Shown here piece after piece: positions 6,412 through 10,725 of a stretch of DNA of 10,725 nucleotides. Origin of the DNA: Candidatus Adiutrix sp. (GTDB lineage Bacteria > Desulfobacterota > Desulfarculia > Adiutricales > Adiutricaceae); the NCBI GenBank assembly GCA_031273445.1, contig JAISRV010000075.1:1-10725 (forward strand), read 5' to 3'. Position numbers and translations under genes: made by a program. Every line of letters begins with the position of its first letter. The stretch's first letter is position 1. Below the pieces are notes generated by a model. The model was not told the origin of the DNA. It saw nothing but the letters and a program-made list of their open reading frames with translations, and ran no database searches.

Positions 6412-8478
6412 TTAAGCCATCATATCAATCAAATAGCCGACGCCCAATTTATGTGGAACGGCCGGCCTGGCCGCTTGGCCCGCCTGAAGCTCCTCTTCCC
6501 GCCGGGGAGATTTAAGCGCATTAAGCGCCTGCTCGGCGGATAGCCGCCCCGCCTCTTCTTCCAGGATCATTTTTTCAGGCCTCATAACAGCGACGTTGAC
6601 GACGTCATCTTGTCCGATGAATTTGAAGCTCGCCTTAAGTTCGCCCTTAATGCCGTCCAAGGCCTGCCAGCCTTCGAAACTCATGCCGCCTAATTCAGAC
6701 GTTATATTCCCGACTTCCTTTTTTAAGGTTCCGTTCAAAAAATTCATGAAAGCCCTGGCCTGGCTTTCATCGGCGCCGGATTCACGAATATCGCCATGGA
6801 CGCCGGCGAGGCCGCTCATAAGGTCATTACTCCATTTCGTATGCTCCAGAAGCTTTTCGGCTTCTTCTTCATCGAAATTGTCCGTTAAATATTTTTCCAG
6901 CTCTTCCCGGGCGCCGTCGCTGAGCTGACCGAATTTTGTGGTCATCGCTTCTTCCAATTTGTTCCGACGCCTTTCCTCGGCAAATCTTTCTCCCATAGTC
7001 GCGCGCATATCGGAGTCATCGGCGTTGCCGTCATCGGGCTGACCAAGGCCAGATTTCCCCCTGGCTTTGGACTCTTTCGCTTCTTTCAAGCGCCTTTCTT
7101 CAGCCGTATCATCCCACGCCGCCGCCATACGGTTCTGCTCAAATTCATCCATTTTCTCTTTGACGGCTTTGACTCCGCGAATATCCTCTTGCAGAAAACG
7201 CTTGCATCTGGCCTGGTCATAAGCGCCGTCATCTTTATAACCCCAATTGAGGCTGAAGACATCGTTTTCCCCGGCCAAAGAAACGCCGGTTAGGCCCTTG
7301 AATTGGAGAGCACCAACTTCCGCGCCCGGGAGCAATGCCTCATCGCCTTGCTGCATTGCCGACAAAATAGAGTTCAAGGCCTCTTTGAAGTCAGTATTGA
7401 TGTAATTTTCAAAAATGGCTAATTTATCGGCCTCACCGTCGGCCGCTATTTTGCTGTAAACCTGGCTGAGCATTTGAGCCGTCTTTGGAGATGAACCGCC
7501 AGTATCGGAATAAGAATCGCCGATACACTGATCCACAAAAGCGGCCGACTCTTTATCCTGCAAATCGTCTTTCAGGTAACGAGAAAGGGCGCTAAAAATA
7601 TTCCCGCCGTTGTCTTGTTTCATAATGGCGGCCATTGTCAACTCAGCGGCTTTATTTATGCCGGCTTCAGCCGCTTCTTTCAGTTCAGCCGCGGAAGCTT
7701 CGTCAAGTTTCATTACTTCAACGGAATCCCAACTTCCTGTCTCATTAAAACCGGTCAGTTCATAGGCTTCCCCTGTCAGGTTCCGGTTTTCGCTTTGAAT
7801 CGCATTAGTTTGTGCGGTTCCCTGATCGTTGTTATATGAAAAAAATGCCGCTTCAGAACTGCCGCCAGATTCAGCTGGAGCATTTTGGTTCGCTTCCGGG
7901 ACAGCCAAAGAACCAAAGTGCTTGGAAATAGCGTAGCTTAAGCTCAGCGTCTGCTTATTTTCCAACTTCTTGTCGGCCAGTTCCGGATCCAAAGCCAAAG
8001 ATAAATCTTTGTTGAAGCCATTGATCAACCGCTTCATTTTCGTTTCATTGAGGTCGCGGCGGCGCAAACCAGACAGGCCATTTTGGATAGAGGATAAAAG
8101 AGAATCTTCAGTTATGCCGTCGACTGCGCCGGTTATTATTTTGGCCATAACTTCAGCGGCGGCTTCGCGGCCGAAGATCTGTTCTATTTCCCCCATCGCT
8201 CCAGTGAGGCTCTGAATCAAAACCGAAGGATCAGCAACATCATGGCCCTCATTTTTGCCGCTTTTCTTTGTGGCCTCAGTCAACCGGCGAGACATCTCTT
8301 TTTCAAAATTACTATAGATGGAGTTTTTTTGTTTGGAGGCGGATGTAGGCGTCGTGGAATTGACGGCTCTGATGGACAGACCCGAGGCGAACGAATCGGC
8401 GTTGCCGCTATTACGACGGGTTCCGATTTGTATCCTGTTAATTGACAAGTTTTTTTGAGGCGCCGCGTTGATAATCAT
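6412..8478 (-). CDS. Large mostly helical protein of unknown function (688 aa)
   Basis: I do not recognise this protein. From the ATG at 8478 it is 688 aa; a GTG three codons earlier (8485-8487) is possible, but AGGA is only 1-2 nt from that GTG and 10 nt from the ATG. Seen: a Ser/Thr/Asn-rich, probably disordered N-terminus (first 60 or so residues); long Ala/Glu/Lys-rich, likely helical stretches; a highly charged, coiled-coil-like region around residues 440-515 (AEERRLKEAKESKARGK, then FAEERRRNKLEEAM); an acidic DNFDEEEAEKLLEH segment; and a hydrophobic C-terminal tail (GVGYLIDMMA). No signal peptide, transmembrane helix, nucleotide-binding motif or enzymatic motif is apparent. It is a single-gene unit with its own terminator, divergent from the gene to its right. 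A disordered polar N-terminus without a signal peptide would be compatible with a flagellar or type III export substrate, but nothing nearby supports that directly. Confidence 0.8.
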   Translation of the reverse strand: MIINAAPQKNLSINRIQIGTRRNSGNADSFASGLSIRAVNSTTPTSASKQKNSIYSNFEKEMSRRLTEATKKSGKNEGHDVADPSVLIQSLTGAMGEIEQIFGREAAAEVMAKIITGAVDGITEDSLLSSIQNGLSGLRRRDLNETKMKRLINGFNKDLSLALDPELADKKLENKQTLSLSYAISKHFGSLAVPEANQNAPAESGGSSEAAFFSYNNDQGTAQTNAIQSENRNLTGEAYELTGFNETGSWDSVEVMKLDEASAAELKEAAEAGINKAAELTMAAIMKQDNGGNIFSALSRYLKDDLQDKESAAFVDQCIGDSYSDTGGSSPKTAQMLSQVYSKIAADGEADKLAIFENYINTDFKEALNSILSAMQQGDEALLPGAEVGALQFKGLTGVSLAGENDVFSLNWGYKDDGAYDQARCKRFLQEDIRGVKAVKEKMDEFEQNRMAAAWDDTAEERRLKEAKESKARGKSGLGQPDDGNADDSDMRATMGERFAEERRRNKLEEAMTTKFGQLSDGAREELEKYLTDNFDEEEAEKLLEHTKWSNDLMSGLAGVHGDIRESGADESQARAFMNFLNGTLKKEVGNITSELGGMSFEGWQALDGIKGELKASFKFIGQDDVVNVAVMRPEKMILEEEAGRLSAEQALNALKSPRREEELQAGQAARPAVPHKLGVGYLIDMMA

Positions 8479-8882
8479 AGGCTGCACTTCCTAAAGACAT
8501 TGTTTCGTCGCTATTGCTTTGGCCTAATCTTATATTCAAATCTTGACCCCTATGGCTATAGTCGACACATTGGAGAAAAAACTTAAGAAAAATTTATTTT
8601 ATATTGATCCTTGACCTCCAAACTCAACCCTTAAAACCAAGCTCCTGGCTCCAGGGCGGAGGCCCACGGATGCTCCGCATCCGGGGCTCCCGCCCAAGCG
8701 GCGACGCTTGGTTGAAGTTTGCGGCGATTGGGGGCATAATGGGATTGGGATTGGGACTGAAGCCATTGGGACGCGAGGCCTATGACCAAAAAATGACCAG
8801 GAAAATAAACAGCAAAATGCCCGACAAAGTTCTGCCGCCAAAGCCGGACATCGTGTTTAAATTATCTCCAGAAAGGCGCGCT
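8479..8882. other. Divergent intergenic/leader region of about 400 nt
   Basis: The left half (8479-8630) is AT-rich and must hold the promoter of the leftward 688-aa gene. The right half is GC-rich and contains the stem-loop described separately plus a short GGGATT/GGGATT/GGGACT tandem run (8741-8758). A + frame stays open through 8604-8882 into the antitoxin-like gene, so part of this stretch may be translated. No known RNA family was recognised. Confidence 0.5.
8635..8713. other. Elaborate GC-rich stem-loop element
   Basis: Outer arms AACCAAGC (8635-8642) and GCTTGGTT (8706-8713) are perfect reverse complements. Inside, 8654-8665 pairs with 8684-8695 over 12 positions (one A-C mismatch and one G-U), then after one bulged A 8667-8673 pairs perfectly with 8677-8683 around a 3-nt loop. 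An alternative hairpin CCAAGCG-GCGA-CGCTTGG (8694-8711) has a GNRA-type loop and competes with the outer stem. It could be a dispersed palindromic repeat, a small structured RNA or a leader structure. A GGAGG within the stem (8658-8662) stands 7 nt before an in-frame ATG at 8670. Confidence 0.6.
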
Positions 8883-9164
8883 ATGAACATTAATTTAGAC
8901 CCTACCGTATTGTCGGCCCTTAAAGCTCTGTCGGAAACGGAAAAACGGGCGCCCGAGGCCATCATTGCCGACTTGATTATGGCCAGATGCGAGAGTCAGG
9001 ATATCGACCCAAAAATAATAGCGGCTCTTGACGCTCAAATGGCCGGGGTTGAAGAGGCCGGGAAAGCCTATGATTGGCGCGAGGTAGAGACGTGGATGGA
9101 ATCATGGTTTACGGGCGACGAGAAACCGGAGCCGCAATGCCGACCCTTAAAATCCACGGATTAG
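8883..9164 (+). CDS. Ribbon-helix-helix (CopG-like) antitoxin-type protein
   Basis: 93 aa from the ATG at 8883. Seen: a short strand (MNINLDP) followed by two helices (about residues 8-20 and 24-36), the ribbon-helix-helix pattern of DNA-binding antitoxins; then a linker and a C-terminal tail with [19 protein letters not shown], resembling the toxin-binding tails of CopG/RHH antitoxins that partner RelE/ParE toxins. AAAGG lies 6 nt before 8883, and starting here puts the DNA-binding strand at the N-terminus as is usual. Longer in-frame starts exist at 8817, 8793 and 8670 (the last with GGAGG 7 nt upstream) and cannot be excluded; the frame is open from 8604. No intact toxin gene follows: a promoter and a TetR gene come next. 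It may be an orphan antitoxin or a decayed toxin-antitoxin pair. Confidence 0.6.
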   Translation: MNINLDPTVLSALKALSETEKRAPEAIIADLIMARCESQDIDPKIIAALDAQMAGVEEAGKAYDWREVETWMESWFTGDEKPEPQCRPLKSTD

Positions 9165-9170
9165 CCTTTG

Positions 9171-9199
9171 TTGACAAAGGGCTTGTTTGGCGCGATAAT
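9171..9199 (+). promoter_or_regulatory. Near-consensus sigma-70 promoter of the tetR-emrA operon
   Basis: TTGACA (9171-9176), a 17-nt spacer and GATAAT (9194-9199) match the sigma-70 consensus at 11 of 12 positions with optimal spacing. The -35 box sits within an inverted repeat, CCTTTG (9165-9170) and CAAAGG (9175-9180). Transcription should start near 9205-9207. Confidence 0.78.
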
Positions 9200-9205
9200 T
9201 AATTA

Positions 9206-9226
9206 ACCTGAAAATTAATTTCAGGT
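9206..9226. promoter_or_regulatory. Palindromic operator candidate for the TetR regulator
   Basis: ACCTGAAA (9206-9213) and TTTCAGGT (9219-9226) are perfect 8-bp arms around a 5-nt ATTAA centre. The palindrome begins at the predicted transcription start and lies 34 nt upstream of the TetR start codon, a typical position for TetR autoregulation. No T-run follows, so it is not a good terminator. Confidence 0.65.
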
Positions 9227-9260
9227 CGACGCATGTTTCTTCAGCTCATGAGGTGATTCC

Positions 9261-9917
9261 ATGATCAAGCAAGCGGCCGGGCGGCCGGCCGGGCGGCCGC
9301 CCAAAGACGGAGGGGACGGCCTCAGAGACCTCATTATGGAGGCGGCCATAAGCCTCTTTGCCGCGAAAGGCCTGGCCGGCGCTTCGCTTAAAGAGATCAG
9401 CCGGCGCTCCGGGGTCACCTCGGCCCTGATCTATTACCACTTCGGGAATCGGGAGAACCTGATTGAAGAAACGCTGAACCGCTTTCTGCCGCCGCTGGTC
9501 GAAAGCGTCTGGTCGGAGGTCGAGGCGCCCGGCAGCCCCCTGGACATGCTTCTGAATATGCACCGCCGCCTGGGCGAGTTCGCGGAAAAGGCGCCCTGGT
9601 TTCCGCCGCTGTGGAGCCGGGAACTGGCCAGCGAAAGCGGCAGCCTCCGGGGCTATATGTCCTCGCTGGTCGGGCCCGGGCGTTTTTTCCGGTTCAGGGA
9701 GCGAATTCTGGAGGGCCAGCGGGAGGGTCTCATCAACCCCGGCCTGCAGCCGGAGCTGGTTTTCATTTCCATCGTCGCCGGCCTGTTTCTGCCCGGCCTG
9801 ACCCGGGGCGAGTGGGCAAACAACTGGGGCGAACCCATCACCGCCGAGATGACGCGGGAGCATGTCCGGGCCATGACCCTGAATGGACTGGCGGCTGGAA
9901 AAGGAGCCAGGACATGA
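9261..9917 (+). CDS. TetR/AcrR-family transcriptional regulator
   Basis: 218-aa DNA-binding regulator, expected to repress its own operon until an effector binds. Seen: a TetR-type helix-turn-helix at about residues 41-62 (ASLKEISRRSGVTSALIYYHFG, in two halves ASLKEISRRSG and VTSALIYYHFG) preceded by helix 1 (LIMEAAISLFAAKGLAG); the remainder forms the variable helical ligand-binding and dimer domain. GAGGTG lies 5 nt before the ATG at 9261. Its stop overlaps the ATG of the adaptor gene (ATGA, 9914-9917), so the two are translationally coupled and the regulator very likely controls the efflux pump. The N-terminus has an unusual duplicated AGRP-AGRP-PK tract (residues 6-15), encoded by two perfect 12-nt repeats (9276-9287, 9288-9299), resembling an AT-hook-like minor-groove arm. 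Confidence 0.93.
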   Translation: MIKQAAGRPAGRPPKDGGDGLRDLIMEAAISLFAAKGLAGASLKEISRRSGVTSALIYYHFGNRENLIEETLNRFLPPLVESVWSEVEAPGSPLDMLLNMHRRLGEFAEKAPWFPPLWSRELASESGSLRGYMSSLVGPGRFFRFRERILEGQREGLINPGLQPELVFISIVAGLFLPGLTRGEWANNWGEPITAEMTREHVRAMTLNGLAAGKGART

Positions 9918-10725
9918 CCAGACCAGACGAAAGCCGGGCCGGATCGGCCCCCCAGGCCGGGTTTGGCCCCCAAGCCGCCGGGTCGGCCCCCCAGGCCGCC
10001 GGGGGCCGGGCCATGGCCCGGGCCCTTTTAGTCTTCGCGGCGCTGGGCCTGATCTGGGCGACCTATTGGTTCTTTTGCCTCAGGCCCGTGGAAAGCACCG
10101 ACGACGCCTACGTGGCCGGAAACCAGGTTCGGATCGCCCCGAAAACATCCGGGACGGTCATGGAGATATTGACCGACAACACCGAGACCGTCGCCGCCGG
10201 GCAGATTGTAGTGCGCCTGGATCCCGCCGACGCCCTTTTGGCCCTGAACAAGGCTGAAAGCGAACTGGGGCTGGCCGTGCGCCGGATTTTCAGCCAAAAG
10301 GCCCAACTGAGCCGGCTGGAAGCCATTATTGAGGCCAGAGAGCGGGAGCTGGCCCTGGTTCAAAATGAATATCGCCGCCGCCTCAACCTTGAGGCCGGCG
10401 CTTCGGTGACCGTCGAAGAGGTGGAGCGCTATTCCAACCAGGCGGCCGTGGCCGAGGCCAACCTCAAGGCCGCCCGCCTGGAGTTGGAGGCCGCGGCCCG
10501 CGAGCTGGGCGCGGGCGAAACGGCCGAGCATCCCCAGGTCGCCTTGGCCGCGGCCCGCGTCAAGGAAACCTGGCTGGCCCTTCGGCGCTGCGAAATCCAA
10601 AGCCCGGCCGCGGGTCGGACGGCCCGGCGCACGGTGCAGGTGGGGGCCCAGGTCACCCCGGCCACGCCTCTTTTAGCCGTGGTTCCGCTTGATGAAATCT
10701 GGGTGGAGGCCAATTTCAAGGAAAG
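9914..10725 (+). CDS. emrA: EmrA-type multidrug efflux membrane-fusion protein (3' end beyond window)
   Basis: Periplasmic adaptor of an EmrAB-TolC-type tripartite pump, linking an inner-membrane exporter to an outer-membrane channel. 270 complete codons are present and the gene runs off the right edge. Seen: a cytoplasmic Gly/Ala/Pro-rich N-tail with three xxPQA repeats (residues 11-28), one transmembrane helix (about 37-55), then the EmrA hallmark STDDAYVAGNQV, a lipoyl half-motif (PKTSGTVMEI to VVRLDP), a coiled-coil hairpin (about 100-200), the second lipoyl half (IQSPAAGRTARRTVQVG) and the start of the beta-barrel with WVEANFKES, all in the family order. AAGGAG (9901-9906) lies 7 nt before the ATG at 9914. 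An internal ATG at 10013 would remove the repeat-rich tail but has no better site. An EmrB-like MFS transporter is expected downstream. Confidence 0.94.
   Translation, partial: MTRPDESRAGSAPQAGFGPQAAGSAPQAAGGRAMARALLVFAALGLIWATYWFFCLRPVESTDDAYVAGNQVRIAPKTSGTVMEILTDNTETVAAGQIVVRLDPADALLALNKAESELGLAVRRIFSQKAQLSRLEAIIEARERELALVQNEYRRRLNLEAGASVTVEEVERYSNQAAVAEANLKAARLELEAAARELGAGETAEHPQVALAAARVKETWLALRRCEIQSPAAGRTARRTVQVGAQVTPATPLLAVVPLDEIWVEANFKE

Noticed and set aside
9137..9202. 21-codon frame after the RHH gene as a functional small gene
   Set aside because: It covers the strong promoter at 9171-9199 and shows no recognisable motif; kept only as a possible remnant in the findings.
9206..9226. 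Palindrome as a terminator of the RHH gene
   Set aside because: AT-rich stem without a T-run, and it sits at the start site of the next promoter, so an operator is the better reading.
10028..10600. Minus-strand frame of 190 codons opposite emrA
   Set aside because: The plus strand encodes a clear EmrA with motifs throughout, so the antisense frame is a shadow.

Overview
This window looks like chromosome from a Gram-negative bacterium of moderately high GC. The EmrA-type membrane-fusion protein at the right edge implies an outer membrane. Overall style (GGCC-rich coding sequence, tight operons, VapBC module, large unfamiliar protein) would fit a Desulfobacterota/deltaproteobacterial-type genome, but that placement is a guess from style and not from a marker gene. 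No rRNA, tRNA, CRISPR array, transposase or phage gene was seen.

Layout. (1) 11-5380, + strand: a tight five-gene operon encoding the two ATPases and two permeases of a peptide/opine/nickel-type (Dpp/Opp) ABC importer in the order ATPase D, ATPase F, permease B, permease C. It is followed by a cytosolic alkaline-phosphatase-superfamily phosphodiesterase/nucleotide-pyrophosphatase-like enzyme with all expected metal ligands. No substrate-binding protein is in the window; it could lie just upstream. The likely logic is uptake of an organic phosphodiester or phosphonate-like compound followed by intracellular hydrolysis. (2) 5542-6278, - strand: an AT-richer VapBC-like toxin-antitoxin pair with a clear promoter whose -10 box sits inside an inverted repeat. 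(3) 6359-8478, - strand: a large protein of unknown function (688 aa) closed by a GC-rich intrinsic terminator. (4) 8479-9164: a divergent intergenic region with an elaborate GC-rich stem-loop, then a ribbon-helix-helix antitoxin-like gene with no intact toxin partner. (5) 9171-10725, + strand: a TetR-family regulator and an EmrA-type efflux adaptor, translationally coupled by an ATGA overlap. They are driven by a near-consensus sigma-70 promoter with a perfect 8-bp-arm palindrome at the predicted transcription start, very probably the TetR operator. The adaptor is cut by the window end, and an EmrB-type MFS exporter would be expected beyond it.

The most noteworthy items are the transporter-plus-phosphodiesterase operon of unknown substrate, the unfamiliar 688-aa protein, the structured element at 8635-8713, the TetR promoter/operator architecture, and the orphan antitoxin.
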